A DNA stretch of 64,000 bases from Polytrichum commune (GCA_950295325.1 OX485805.1:45532758-45596757); one strand, 5' to 3'; positions 35,533 to 48,180 are shown, counted from the first letter of the stretch. Notes: generated by a model not told the origin, from the letters alone. Numbers and translations are program-made.

Positions 35533-36600
35533 ATGTTTACTTCATCAACTGATGACATAGACACCATAATATCAATGTCTACAAAACCTAGATTTACGGA
35601 ATCCAAAATGCATGCCTTAATGTTTGCACCTCTGAGTTCCGATGGGTCAAACTTCTTAGAATGGGTTAACGATGCTAAAGTGTTACTGAGTGTTGAGGAC
35701 CTCGCCAAGACTCTAACATCACCACTTCCCAGCACAATCACCACCCCAACGGACGACACACCACCGATCCCGCCAGCAGCCAAATGGCATACACTGATGA
35801 TACTTCGACGCCACCTCAACCATGCATTACGACTTCAATACTTGCAGATCGAGGACCCCGCCGAGCTATGGGGGGAACTTCACGCCCGGTTTGACCACGA
35901 ACAGACGTTGTTCCTGCCACAAGCTCGAGCGGATTGGACCAACATCCGAGTACTCGATTTCCCGGACTTCGCCGCATTCAACTCAGAGCTGCACCGGATT
36001 ACAGCTCAACTTCGGTTGTGCGGGCAAGTCATCACAGACGAGGAGCTAATCGAGAAGACCCTCTCGACATTCCCACCTGCAACGGCCATTCTCTCACAAC
36101 AATACAAGAATATGAAGTTTAAGAAGCACTTGAAGCTCATGTCTCACCTATTGCTCACCGAGAAGCATCACCAAATCCTGCTACGAAACGCGGAATCCCG
36201 ACCAGCGAGGGAGGTGCATACGACCATCGCCAAGATCGAGGACGTCGAGCTGGAGGAGCTAAACGGAACCACGGGAGCCCTCGCACCGATGCCGGGGACG
36301 GGACGCAGAGTGGAAGCGACGCGCGGAGCCGGAGCTGGACTGGGAGCAGGACCGCGGCGGGACGACTCACCAGTTCACCACCACGCGGAAGTTCACACTA
36401 CAGAGGCCTCCCGTAGGCCACCAAGAGGTTCTTTTCGCAAAACTCCACCTCAATGGCATAATAAACCTGCAACAGGGAACCCACACAGACCTAGATACTT
36501 CCCACCTAAGCAGGAACATGCTAGGACAACCTCGGGAAATTGTCACAAATGTGGGAGAAAATGACATTTTGCAAAGGATTGCAGGGCATCACAGTACATT
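35533..36600 (+). pseudogene. copia gag, interrupted within the zinc knuckle
   Basis: The frame of 343 codons has the copia gag fold segments (KMHALMFAPLSSDGSNFLEW near the start, and AILSQQYKNMKFK then LLLTEKH further in). It ends at a TGA (36562-36564) inside the CCHC knuckle: CHKCGRK is followed by the stop and then HFAKDC in the same frame. The likely cause is one base change in a Gly codon. Gag and protease share this frame, as in copia elements with one polyprotein. The capsid protein might still be made without its zinc knuckle. Confidence 0.88.
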
Positions 36601-36606
36601 GTAGAT

Positions 36607-39600
36607 ATGTTCAGGGAATTGCAAGAGCTACGTAATAAACCAAGGCAAAATTACAACTTTGAACCCTCAGACATGTCCGATCTTGATTTTGATGTGGAAA
36701 ATTTTATGGCTATCCGGGAAGGAGGCACGTCAACCCAAGATGTTGCCCTCCTGGATAGCGCATCAACTTACACAATCCTAACTAAGGCACAATTCTTCCA
36801 CTTCCAAAGTGAGAAGTCCTGGTCCACATGTAAGATACTTACAATGGGCCGGAAGCCGGACGCTAAGGTTCCGGGAGGGCCGGGCAACAATTATCTTGCC
36901 CGGGGGATTCCCCCTCAATTGCGAGAAAGCAATGCACGCCCCAGATGCGCCGAGGAGCCTGATCAGCCATCGGGATCTGAGGACGAGGAATATCCACCTC
37001 TGCACAACGATGCAGGGCGATGAAGAAGTAATCGAGCTTAGGCAAGGGCCCCATGTCATTGCCACCGCTAACGCGGGCCTCGATGGACTTTGTAAGGTTG
37101 CCATAAAACCCTTGGCATCTAGCCCCACCCTAGGTGAGGAAGAGGTTTGTATGGCCGCGTGGGAAAGAGGTCCCACAGCGGAGCGCAACCTGGCACAGGG
37201 AGTGTCTATAGACACTAAAGCCGCCAAGCCAAACATTTGGCACTCCAGACTAGGGCATCCAGAAACAACAATATTCCGGAGGATGATCCCTTTGACCCAA
37301 GGTCATACCCTGACAACGGCCGACGCCGGGAAGATGCAAGAATGCGTGGCCTGCATTCAGGGAAAACTAATCAGGAGACCGTCACATTGGACCTTACCCA
37401 CGGAACTACCTCCGCCACTATTCAGGATACATGGGGATATTTGTGGACCGATAAGCCCACCCTCGGGGACCTTCCGTTACTACTTCATATTGGTCGACGC
37501 ATCGGGAAGCCATCTTGAAGTCGCACTACTTCCGATCCGGAACCTAGCCTTCCCGAAACTCCTATTCATCCTACTTAGATACAAAAATCATTTTCCGGAT
37601 AACCCGATAAAACACCTAAGGATGGACAACGCGCAAAATTTCCGATCTCACGCGTTTGAAGATTTTTGCATTGCATCCGGCATAAGCCTATCATACTCAG
37701 TACCTTACGAGCACTTACAAAATGGCCTCGCAGAGGCATTTGTGAAGAAAATCCAACTCGTAGCAAGACCCTTGCTACTCCATTCCCGACTTCTATCTAA
37801 CATGTGGGGCCACGCAGTCTTGCATGCCGCAACCCTCCTCAAGCTTAGACCCACCTTACTAAACACCCAAACATCCTACGAACTCCTATCCGGGAAACCT
37901 CCAAATGTTGCCCACATTCGGACCTTCCGGTGCCAAGTTTGGGTACTACTATCCGACCCGAAAAGACACAAACTAGGATCCCAACGACACGAGGGAATCT
38001 ACATTGGGTACGATTCACCCTCAATCATACGGTATCTAGAACCCGTAACAGGTAACCTCCTTAAAGTCAAATTCGCCAATTGCAAGTTCATTGAACATGT
38101 ATTCCCAACCATACACTCATCCAAGCCTAACCCACCTTTGAACTTCGGTGCACCGGAGACGTTTACCCAGAATTCCGACCCACCTACGGCCCTAACCAAC
38201 ACCGAAACCTCCAAATTACTCAACCTTAAGGCCCTAGCTGAAAACGTCCTAGACGGTTTTTCAACCGAGGAAAGGATAATTCGCAGTGCCATCCCTGGCA
38301 CCGGCAATATCCTCCCTTAAAAACGACAAGCCACCAAACCACCCGCAACCCGAACCCAAACACCAAAACAACCAAAAATCCATTTCACCACCGAGTCCTT
38401 AGACTCGAGCCCCGAGACCGATCCCTCAACCTTGGAACAAGCCAAAAAGAGTGCGGATTGGCCAAGTTGGAAATCGGCCTTAGAGGCCGAATATGCCTGT
38501 CTCCGAAAACACGATGTGTTTTCAGACATTGCGGACGACCTCGAGAAACCGCCAATTGGCCACAAGCTAATTTTCACCCAAAAATTAGACTCGCAAAGCC
38601 AAGTGATAAGATATAAGGTAAGGCTAGTAGCTCAAGGTTTCACCCAACGTCTTGGAGTTGATTTCGACCAAACCTACTCACCTGTGATAGACTGTGTCTC
38701 CTTCAGGTACCTGCTTGCCTTAACCATCCATCTTGCTTTCAATATATACTTACTGGATGTGGTAACTGTGTACCTACACGGTACTTTGGATTCAATCATG
38801 CATATCAACCCGCCACCCGGATTCCTAGAATCCGTGCCTAAGCCCAAACCGGGACGGTTTGTAGGCCTAAGGATATGCAAGGCCTTATACGGCCTCAAGC
38901 AATCAGGCCGAGCCTGGTATTACCACTTGTGCCACTTCCTAATATCTCAAGGTTTCATTCACAACCCTACTCTATCCTACGTTTTTACATATTGTACCAA
39001 TGATGGTTTTGTAATCATTGCCGCATATGTCGACGATTTGAACATCATCGGAACACCCGAGATGTGCAAATTTGCCCAAGACATTTTAACAAGCAAATTT
39101 GATATGAAATGTCTTGGCCCCACTACCTTTTGTTTGGGACTTCTAGTCCATCACACCCCGAATGGCATATTCTTGCACCAACATGCATACGTCCAGAAAA
39201 TGCTTAAAATGTTTCAGATGGACGACGCCAACCCATTGGCCGCACCAATGATCGGGAGGAGCAAGACGGACGAAGACCTGTACCAACCTCGTGAGGAGGA
39301 GGAGGAGGTGATAGAGAAGCAAAAATACCTCACCGCGGTTGGTTCCTTCACCTACCTAACGACCCACACTCGACCCGACATCGCATTCGCCACAAGCATC
39401 TAGGCTAGGCATAGCCAAAATCCAACGATGTGGCATTGGCACCGGGGCGTCACTCCATTGTCAAGTTGAACACCACGTGCGACTAAAAAAAATATTCTTT
39501 TGGTAAGTTGCACCACCAAAATGGGTCAAAATTTTATCAATTTTTTTTATGAGTTGATATTCACAGTACCTATGACATAGTTAAAAGTGGTAACTAAATT

Positions 39601-40443
39601 TGATGATTTGTTTTTTTCATAAAACATACCGTTTCTAACTAGAATGACATAGAATTGAACTAAAATAATTACTAAAAAAAAAGATGACTAAAAATTTCAA
39701 AAAACTATACAAAATATACTATCAATGGTTATGTATATGTAGAAAAAATATCATAAATTTTAAAATTATATATAGCATGTAATATAGGGGTAGCAAACTT
39801 TGTCTACACGTGGTATCAACTTGACAATGAAATGACCTCCCCGTGGGCATTGGAATGGAGTCAAGCACCTCCTATGGTATTTACAAGGTACATCCGACCT
39901 CGGACTATATTACCAAAAGTCTAACAAATCCGAGGTGATAGGTTTTGCAGATTCAGGATTCCGAACCGACCCAAGTGCGTGAAAATCTCAAACCGGATAC
40001 ATTTTTCTCAAGTGCGGAGCGCCCATCTCGTGGAAGTCCACAAAACAGACCGTAACCGCAACATCGACGAACCACGCCGAATTGCCAGCCTTCCATGAAG
40101 CCGCCTGCGAATGCGTCTGATTGCGCACCATCGAAAAAATCATAAAGCAGCAATGTAAAATCCAGAGGAGGAGAAACCAATAGTCATCTTCGAAGACAAT
40201 ACCGCTTGCATACAACAAATGTCTTCGGGCTTCATAAAAGCCGACCGGACTAAACATATTAGTCCCCATATGTTTAGTTTCTCTGAAGACTTAATAAGCA
40301 AAGGTCAACTAGAGATCCGAAAGGTAAAATCGAAACATAATATAGCCGATATACTTACCAAAGCTCTCCCCGCATATAAGCATAAGAAATTGTTACATGC
40401 CGCCGGGATGAGGTCACTCCAAGACTTAGACTCTTCCAAAGAT
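36607..40443 (+). pseudogene. copia pol (protease, integrase, RT, RNase H), disrupted
   Basis: The protease motif LLDSAS lies in the gag frame near 36750. A single-base loss near 36847 shifts what follows. Next come the HHCC-type integrase zinc region (WHSRLGHP to CVACIQGK) and the integrase core with its acidic residues in GDICGP, MDNAQNF and NGLAEAF. After a TAA at 38318-38320 comes RT with VRLVAQGF, LLDVVTVYLHG and the catalytic YVDD near 39025. A TAG at 39401-39403 precedes a 406-bp insertion (39440-39845). RNase H resumes with YIFLKCGAPISW, has a TGA at 40118-40120 and a frameshift near 40165, and ends with TKHISPHM and NIADILTKALP. The element cannot make a working polyprotein. Confidence 0.92.
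39440..39845. mobile_element. hAT-like MITE inside the copia RNase H region (406 bp)
   Basis: The left end is caccggggcgtcactccatt and the complement of the right end is cacggggaggtcatttcatt. Both go on with gtcaagttga and accacgtg. The 8-mer ggcattgg flanks it at 39432-39439 and 39846-39853. Removing the element and one 8-mer brings the copia reading frame back across the join. That independently confirms the borders. Non-coding, A/T-rich core. Confidence 0.9.
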
Positions 40444-40518
40444 TAACATTTTTTTCTTCCTCAAGGTTTTTGTCCCGAACCGGGTTTTACATGAGATAGT
40501 TTTTGATGAGGTTAATCC

Positions 40519-40533
40519 TAGGTTGAGGAGGAG
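40519..40533 (+). other. Polypurine tract of the copia element
   Basis: The run taggttgaggaggag lies just before the 3' LTR. It is the expected primer site for plus-strand synthesis. Confidence 0.7.
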
Positions 40534-40930
40534 TGTTAAGATAATGGATAAGCACCTAGGCAACCTAGGTTAACCGTCATCTAGCATGGAAGCTAATCAG
40601 TATTAATTAGTTTCACATGGGCATTAGCCACCTTAAGTAAAGTGGCGGCCGCCGGTAGGAGGCCGTGCACACAAGTCCAAGGTATCTCAACTTATGAGCA
40701 AACAATTAGTTAAGGGCCTCGGTCTTGGTGTAGGAGACCGAGGCCGAGCTAGAATATTCCCACCAAGATAGCTAGTCCACGGTGTAACTAGGTGCCGACA
40801 TTTGGACCTAGTCCAAGTGTCGAGCCAGATTGTATATAAGGGCAGTTCCCCCTTGATCAAGATAGTTCAAGAGCTTGAGTTAGCTCCGTTACTTTGTTTC
40901 ATTATGCACATGGTTTCCTCACTCTTAACA
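40534..40930 (+). repeat. 3' LTR of the copia element
   Basis: 397 bp, matching the 5' LTR with about ten substitutions and small indels, mostly in its last third. The gtggg duplication follows directly. Confidence 0.95.
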
Positions 40931-40935
40931 GTGGG

Positions 40936-42530
40936 CAACAAATATCCCATACGATGCCCTAATTTACGACCAAGGCAGCTTACTAACAGAAGAGTAGTTG
41001 ATCTATAAAGAGTACTAAGCCTTGAGGCCGACCATAACATAATTGATGATTCGGATGTTGAAGTAGGAATATGTAATGTAAGACGATGAAGAATACGCAC
41101 CTTATAGTAGTGTGCAAGTTTAACATGCAAAATGACCATAGGCCAACAATTATAGATTTATTCATGCCATAGAATATTTCGGAGAGTTATTTGACAAATG
41201 TCCCTATGATTAAAGAGTTGGACCTCGTGTACTTAAAAATGACACATTCAATAATGCTATGTGATCATGTAAACAATGTAGTGTTGACACATTTAAAGAA
41301 AATCTATGGGTCTTTATTTTTTCAACAATAATTACATGTCTCGATTTATTAAGACAATTATGAACATCGTGTAAAATGACATTTAAGTATATTTGGACAA
41401 ACCACTTATCCAAAAATAATAATGGATGTATATCTTTCATATAAAAACATCAAACAACAACAACAACAACCATAACATAACAACCACAACTTTGAATGTT
41501 TGTATTCCATATTTGCCAACCATCATATTTGTGTAGCTTTATGATCTAGTGTACAGTAACACAATAATCAACCATATTTGGCATTTGGAATAAGTCATGC
41601 ATAAATCCAAATATATACTTAAATCTTAGTTTGTACTTCTTATGCACGGTAAGCTCTGATTTGGGATTTTATTTATTTATTTATTTATTTAATGTTAAAC
41701 ATATGACCTTTACGTATATGCCAATATTATTGTCATGAATTTACATAATATTGGTGTAATAATTCACTTTATTAAAATATTTAGCGACAAACTCAAGACA
41801 ATTTATCAACCAAAAAATTATATTAATTAAGTATATACATGTATTGAGGAGTTTATCTTTGTTGGGGTGTATACACATGTTAAATGAGAAGACATTTGTT
41901 TTTGTAAAATGTAATGTTTGTGTAAACATGGAAATTTGTATACATTGTGTTCACGTTGGTTATTTGTGTTGTTCCTTTGAGAATCATGGTACGTGTTTTT
42001 TTCATAATATTGATTGATGTAGTATTAATTTTATTTATAAATATTTATATTAGAGGGTTTGTATTTATGAATACAATCTTATTTTGTTTATGGATATTTA
42101 GGAAGATTATATTCCTTGGTGGCATGGATACAAGGGTGGTGGTCAAGGTTGGTTTAACAATATCACGACTCTCATTTGTGTATCACGGTCCCATGTCTGC
42201 TATATAGGTGGAAAAGATCTTTGTTTAGTTTCTAAGGCATGTCTTCATTATTTAAATTCCGTTGCATACTGTGAGCCCAAAATGGTACCCACATGTATTC
42301 TTAACCTTTTGAAATTATTAGAAGTTATGTTTTGATGTTTTATGATTATTCACCAAAATATAATAAGAATGAGATTGAGTGAAGTTATGTTTAGACCTTA
42401 GGTTGATTAGAAGTTTAGCGGTGTGAAGAAAGTTCCTTAGTTTTGTAAGCATAGTGTGTGGTGAACCAAGGGTGGTTTCTTGAGTTAAATGTTTGAATTA
42501 GGATTTATGTTGTTGGTTTAAGAGTTGAAG
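40936..42530. other. No gene; A/T-rich with an inverted-repeat arm
   Basis: The part 41370-41530 is the inverted counterpart of 44160-44345. An (attt)n tract lies at about 41668-41692. Short frames show no known domain. Confidence 0.45.
41370..41530 (+). repeat. Left arm of a long-range inverted repeat
   Basis: Blocks such as tgacatttaagtatatttgg, atccaaaaataa and gtttgtattccat recur in reverse complement at 44160-44345, in order. The arms are about 160-185 bp and 2.6 kb apart, with moderate divergence and a caa-repeat expansion in this arm. Confidence 0.55.
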
Positions 42531-42886
42531 GCTTAAATGATAGGATGAGAGCCTACAAAGTAAGAAAACATCAAAATGTTTGTCTTGAGTATTGGGGGTG
42601 GTCACCTACTCTCTTGAAGGCTTAAAGGATAGGATGAGACCCTAAAAAGTAGAAAAATATCAAAAGATTTATCTTGAGCCTTGGGGGTGCTCACCTACTC
42701 CCTTGAAAGCTTAAAGAATATGATAAGAGCCTACAAAATAGGAAAGGATGAAAATATTTATCTTGAGCCTTGGGGGTGCTCACCTACTCCCTTGAAGGCT
42801 TAAAGAATATGATAAGAGCCTACAAAATAGGAAAGGATGAAAATGTTTATCTTGAGCCTTGGGGGTCCTCACCTACTCCGTTTCAC
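42531..42886 (+). repeat. Tandem repeat, 89-bp unit, 4 copies
   Basis: The block gcttaaa starts at 42531, 42620, 42709 and 42798, exactly 89 bases apart. Each unit carries a gagcctacaaa-type block and ttgggggtgctcacctactc. Copies 3 and 4 are nearly identical and copy 1 is most diverged, which suggests expansion from one side. Confidence 0.88.
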
Positions 42887-43246
42887 CTCACTATATAATC
42901 CTCACTCTCCCCTCTCCCTCTCTCTCTTTCTTTTATGCTCTTTGGCACCCCATGTGTTATGAGTGTAGGTATGTGAGAAGCAAGAAAGGAGCACGTGTGT
43001 GTGCAAGGTCTCGAGGTGAAGAACCAAGACTAATTAGCCTTGAAGTTAGTTGACACTTGTTAGGAGTAGTCTTTAGTTTGAGGCATTTAGAGCTTAGCTC
43101 GTTGTGTTCAACTTATAGAATTTAGACTTATATCATTTAAATTTATAGTATTTAGAATTATGACATTTAGAGTTGTAGCATCTAGATTCATGTTAGATTT
43201 AAAGCATTCAACCTTGTAGGCTTTAAGGCGGAGGCCACTTAGGCTA

Positions 43247-43390
43247 ACTGCTAGTTTGAAGTTGGAGGCAGTGGGCTTAGTTGTTTGTTTGAAGTTGGAG
43301 GCAGTCGGTTTAGCTGCCGGTTTGAAGTTGGAGGCAGTCGGGCTTAGCTGCTAGTTTGAAGTTGGAGGCAGTTAGGCCTAGCGGCTGGGT
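43247..43390 (+). repeat. Tandem repeat, 33-34-bp unit, 4 copies
   Basis: The block gaagttggaggcagt starts at 43258, 43291, 43324 and 43358. The spacer between blocks varies slightly (gctgctagttt / gctgccggttt). A degenerate relative (aggcggaggccactt) lies just before the array. Confidence 0.85.
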
Positions 43391-44159
43391 TAAGTAGAGC
43401 CAGTTAGATTTAGCGAATGGGTTTAGGAGGAATCTAGTTCCAACTAGTTGTGCACTCCCGAGTCTAAGCTAGATCGACAAGCTAAGTTACTACTAGTTAG
43501 TGAGGATGGTTAATTAGACTAATTAGTTAGGCTAGAGGGTTAGACTAGTTGGGTTAGGCTAGTTGGTTTAGTGGTTGCATTATGAGATGAAGTTGGGAAT
43601 GATTTGTGAGGGACTTGTGGAAGAGGAGATAATGTTAAGTTATATAAGTGTTTTTCAACACTTGTATTAAAACTTATGTGCCTCATGGAATCAACACATC
43701 ATAGCCTCAGCGAGGTATCATGCACCAGTGAATAATTAACAGCGGGAACCAAAGTTGCAAGGGAGAAATCATTGAAGGCATGCGTGGCAAAGGCAGTGGG
43801 GTGGGCTCTGGAAAAAGCCAATGATGTGTCTATACACGAGGTTCACACTAATAAAATGTCATAATTTGAATTAAATTAGAAACTCATCAAGGTAGAACGT
43901 ACATTCCATGTTACCACAAGTTGTTATGTTACACATACGATCTCCAAATCTATTACACGGACTAGGACGCTTAAGGGTGGTATGTTTGGCCTCACATATA
44001 CTATTATAGTTCATTTGGCAACAACTTCACCTAATCTTTTATTTGTGTCGTTTACTCCTAGATTGTTGGACGAGGTATTTTCCATCTCTTTTAATGTATT
44101 GGCTAATGTTGTACTAACATCATAAACACCTACTTTGGTGAGCTCCTCAACCAAATGGT
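43391..44159. other. No supportable gene
   Basis: The sequence is A/T-rich with only short frames, and no domain or mobile-element end was recognised. Confidence 0.4.
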
Positions 44160-44345
44160 TGGATATGCCATCCATAAATATTGTGGTTGGCAAACATGGA
44201 ATACAAACATTCCACAAACAGTCAAAGTTATGGTAGTGTTATTGTTTTTGCTATTGTCATGTGATGTTTTTGTCCTCACAAATGCACATCCCTTGTTATT
44301 TTTGGACAAATGGTTTACCCAAATATATTTAAATGTCAATTATGC
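44160..44345 (-). repeat. Right arm of a long-range inverted repeat
   Basis: This is the reverse-complement counterpart of 41370-41530. It carries ggcaaacatggaatacaaac and the complement of tgacatttaaatatatttgg. The pair may be the ends of one decayed element or two separate insertions. Confidence 0.55.
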
Positions 44346-44542
44346 CTTTGACTACCACCCTTGATGTTGTTAGTGCCTAGTGTATAATGTATATATTTTA
44401 TTGACTATAGTATGGAGCAAGGCTCATGGTTTCATTAGAATTTGGATGCTTAAATTTTTTCATGAATGTCCCCATCATGAGTGGATGAGAGATTGAAGAG
44501 CAAAGAAATTTGTTTACTTTATATTAGAATGTCATCGTTTCA

Positions 44543-44693
44543 CAATATTACTAAGCCATGTGTGTTCTTTTTGTGGGCCCTGAGAATATAACCATGGGAT
44601 GCACATATCATGTGCATGGAGACTTAGATTCAAATTAGTTTCCAAGCATCCCATGGATATGTTCCTAAGGCCCATAGTTGTTTAGTAATGTTA
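44543..44693. mobile_element. Short MITE, about 150 bp, related to 50287-50413
   Basis: The left arm (aatattactaag, then gggccctgagaatataacca) and right arm (ggatatgttcctaaggccca, then ttagtaatgtt) are inverted. The same arrangement (ttaagcaatgtg, gggccctaagaata, accatgggatgc) occurs at 50287-50413. Non-coding. Confidence 0.55.
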
Positions 44694-44749
44694 TGTTCTT
44701 GATTTCCATGGTTTTAACACTTAAATGCTCATGCAATCCAAAGTGGGTA

Positions 44750-47490
44750 TCCACCTAATACTTTGATGGGGTTTGTGACTCACAAGATGGCAATCTACGT
44801 GGAAGGTCTCTATTGGTACAGGATGGTGCCCACTGCCATGTGGTCAAAATGAACAAGTTAAAACTTCATTCTCCAATCATGTAGGACATTTTGTGAGTTT
44901 GAGATTGCTTCCCTTCAGGGCGGGTGTGAATGAGCTACTTAATATTTGGGTTTTCATACTTGCAATTCTTTGCCTTTTACTTGATGGTTCAAGGTGGCCA
45001 TGGGAGTAGAGATCCATCACGAGGTATCTCAATTTGGTCCTTGCCTAAGTAAAAACCTCTTGGTTTAATTTCCTTTTGTTGCGGCCAAAGATTGAGATTC
45101 TGGTCTTTGATGGATAGAGTGACATCAAGGCTAGAAAAGAATGCAAAACACATTTAGTTTGTTTAGAAGTCTTTGTAAGCATGTTCAAGATTTAGAAGAA
45201 AAATAACATCGTCAACATAGAGAAGAATGTCGACCACAATATCAAATAAACATGGAGAGTCTCCGTCAATCTTTCTCAAATATGTTTTCAAGTACATCAA
45301 TGTATAAGCTGAACATTGTGGTAGAAAGGGGGCATCCTTGTTTAATACCAGTGTCGGACATTACTTCGCCATGTCTATCTTTGTTGATTCGTGTTCTTGC
45401 AAAGATTGTGCTATTGCATCTTGTTGTAAATGTAGTGGTACACTTGAATGCTAGAGGCGTTCCCAAAGCTTGTCATGTAAAATTGTAACAAAAGTTTTTT
45501 CTAAAATCAACATAACATGAATAGAGACATCAACCTGCAAATACATCTTGTTCAAACAAAGTATGTAATGTAAGAATGTGGACCAAAATAGATCTACCTT
45601 CCCAAAAACCTAATTATTTTGTTGCTCTTACCCCTTTCAATTATGCCCATCAGGTGTTTATTTGTTCTAAAATGAAACTATAGAGCATGCAAAAGATTAT
45701 ACCTAGCATTATGGTCCTATAGTTTCCCAATGAGGTTCTTTTGTTCGAGTTGAAGATCATTTAAATAATGTTGGTAATCTATGAAGTTGGGAATCCTCCT
45801 CTATTCAGTAAATTAAATTGCTTTGTGATTGGCTCACGTAGATCATTTGCAACTCATTTCAAAAACGTAGGGTTTAGGCCATGAATATCGTGTGCCTTGT
45901 AATTTGTAAAGTCTTTTGTAGTGGCCCATACTCCCCCCTTTATAAAAGCATATGAAAGTTGAGCATATGAAATAAAACGACCATTGTTTCTTTATCACGA
46001 GGTGTATAAATTTGTGCAATAGTCTACTGATCTTGTGGCGTAAACGAAAGGGTTGAATCGTCTTTTTCTTCAAAGCTCTTCCAAAATAATTTTGAGTCCT
46101 TTTTTTAGCAAAAGATGTACACTAAATATGATATTTAGAATCATATGGTATTTAATGTTACTATGGTAACTTTTTGGATGATATTTCTTATGAATAAGTA
46201 AACAAATATTGTCATGGATGATGGACGAGTTCATCCATCGGCCAAAACCCTACCATCTCTTGTCAACAACTTGTGATGAAATATTGTCATGGATGATTGC
46301 AATTTGGATGAAAAATCACTTGGTAAGTGACAGTAATTGCAACACTGTAAAACTATAATCCCCAAAAAAATTACAAGAAAGGACAAATAATATTGGGTTT
46401 AGCATTACGTGTTGGTGACACTATACCACGGGTTACAATTAGTATTGATCAAGACGATTAGAAATGGTGACACTAAATGTCATATCTATTTTAGTTGCTT
46501 TTGTTTGCGCCCCAAGTATGAGAGTTTTTTATCCCAAAACCATCATGCGGTTCTTTTTTAAAGTCGTTCGTGAAGTATTGACTGAGTGACTAGAATTTAA
46601 CACAATATGGTAGTTTCGTCAAGTCTCTTGATAGTCACCATTGACCCATGTGTTGGATGGTTTGCCTCTTTGTTCGCCACCTAGTTTTTTAAGAGCAAAT
46701 TGGTTGAGTTGCGCAAAATATCAAGTGCAACCAATCTTGGGCACATAATGAATTGTAGGTTTCTTCTTGCACGTAAGTGAGTTCATGTTTGACATTCAGA
46801 ACATATTGATTTGCCTTCTTGAGATTGGGACGAAGAACTTGATGTCAACTAGATGGGGTTGGAAGCTTTTGGTTCTACACTATGACATATTCTGAAGAAG
46901 ATAGAACATTGGTTTGAATCAGGTTGTTTGCTACCTTTGGAAAACCATAGTAGATTTGTGAAGGGAGTTGGAATCACATATTAGGTAATCGACTATCCTT
47001 GGCCCCACCCATACTAGAGAAGCACGTGAAATTTTGGCATAGCTCTCATTTGCCCCATTAAGAATCACAACGGCAGAGAAGGACAATTTCCTATTAAAAT
47101 TCCACCAAAAGCATTGTAATGGCCCAATGTCTTCATACTCTCTCAGTCAATGTGGTATATTAGGTTGATGTCGTTGACATGGAGATGGAGATCTTGCCCT
47201 TGGTGAGAGCTAGTTCAAGCATTGAAATCACCTACCATAAGAGCCTCCCCTAAAGACGGGTAAGAAACAAATTCAATGAAAAGAAGAGTGCAAGGTTTGT
47301 AGTTGTAAATTTGTATTTTTTTGGCTTCATATAGATGGTGAGAAGTAACATATACCAAAATAGATATGCATGGAGAGGCCTATAACTTGGTGGATCCTAA
47401 TCCACATATGTGTGTTTGTAGAGGGAAGATGTGAGACCCGCCGACATATATATTTCTTAATGAATAGAGTGATGCCCCCATGTCCCTATG
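44750..47490 (-). pseudogene. Non-LTR retrotransposon (LINE): endonuclease and reverse transcriptase remnants
   Basis: Read on the minus strand, 47490 to about 46950 gives endonuclease pieces GHGGITLFIK, GICYFSPS, VGDFNA and a VVILNGANES...GPRIVDYLI region. From about 45790 to 45000 come reverse-transcriptase pieces NYRTIMLG, LYSFILEQ, ILTLHTLFEQ, CYVDFRK, GIKQGCPLSTTMFSLYID and the catalytic LLYVDDVIFL. Frames change and stops are frequent, so it is dead. A MITE copy (46120-46488) splits the two halves. Clade cannot be fixed by eye. Confidence 0.75.
46120..46488. mobile_element. TA-flanked MITE (CACTAAATATG family), unoccupied copy
   Basis: It starts cactaaatatgatatttag after TA and carries the same ordered blocks as the outer element of 10239-11864. 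It lacks the 1.27-kb inner insertion. The right border is less clear. It interrupts the LINE. Confidence 0.6.
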
Positions 47491-48177
47491 TAGTAATGCT
47501 TGGTTGTATGTTGCTAGTTTCGTATTATGAAATTGAAAATTGATCATAACAAAAAAAAAATGCTACATTAATTCCATTTTCTCTCATATTTATATTATAA
47601 ACAATTAAATATATAGCTGAAAAAATACTTGCTATTAGAATATTGTTGTGTATAGAACAACCTTTACAATTCCAATAAACACATGAGATGGAACACAAGT
47701 TTTGAGGTTGAACTTTGTCCCATGATGTGGCTTCAATTAATATGGCTTGTGTGTTGTCGTGCATGACCATTTTATAATCCCCATGTACAATGTGATTCGC
47801 ATCATACTACATGTAACTCGACACTATACACTCGCTGAAGTATTTTATTATTTCTTTAGGGTTTCTTTGACCTAATCTATGTTTAACCGACATCAATCAT
47901 GTGTTCATAAATAACAAAAAAGAAGAAAAGTTATGAGCATGATTTGCGCATTATTCACATTTGGACATAAATGTTCTAGAACTCATTCCAAGTAGGTTGG
48001 ATCAGGTTCTCTTTGAGGAAACACAAAGTAAACTTCTTGTTTGGAGAAAAATTGGACACGGTTGACTAAACTTCCCATGTTTTTATTTCCTTATTGTGCA
48101 TGAGCTATATTTGCTCATTGCAACGAAATTAGAAAAATATTGTCTTGATTAATAATGTCATGTAAAACATATGCATT
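47491..48177. other. No supportable gene
   Basis: A/T-rich sequence and an 81-codon minus-strand frame without known domains. It may be the decayed 5' part of the LINE. Confidence 0.4.
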
Positions 48178-48180
48178 TTA

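Larger units (their letters stand above)
34248..40930 (+). mobile_element. Ty1/copia LTR retrotransposon, 6.7 kb, full-length but dead
   Basis: Two LTRs (34248-34645 and 40534-40930) begin tgttaagataatgg and end ctcttaaca. The 5-bp duplication gtggg stands at 34243-34247 and 40931-40935. Inside are gag, protease, integrase, reverse transcriptase and RNase H in copia order. At least three stops and two frameshifts break the coding, and a hAT-like element lies in the RNase H region. The LTRs differ at about ten places, so the insertion is not recent. Confidence 0.95.

Noticed and set aside
35490-36049. Minus-strand and out-of-frame open frames over copia gag
   Set aside because: They overlap the recognisable gag frame and arise from its codon composition.
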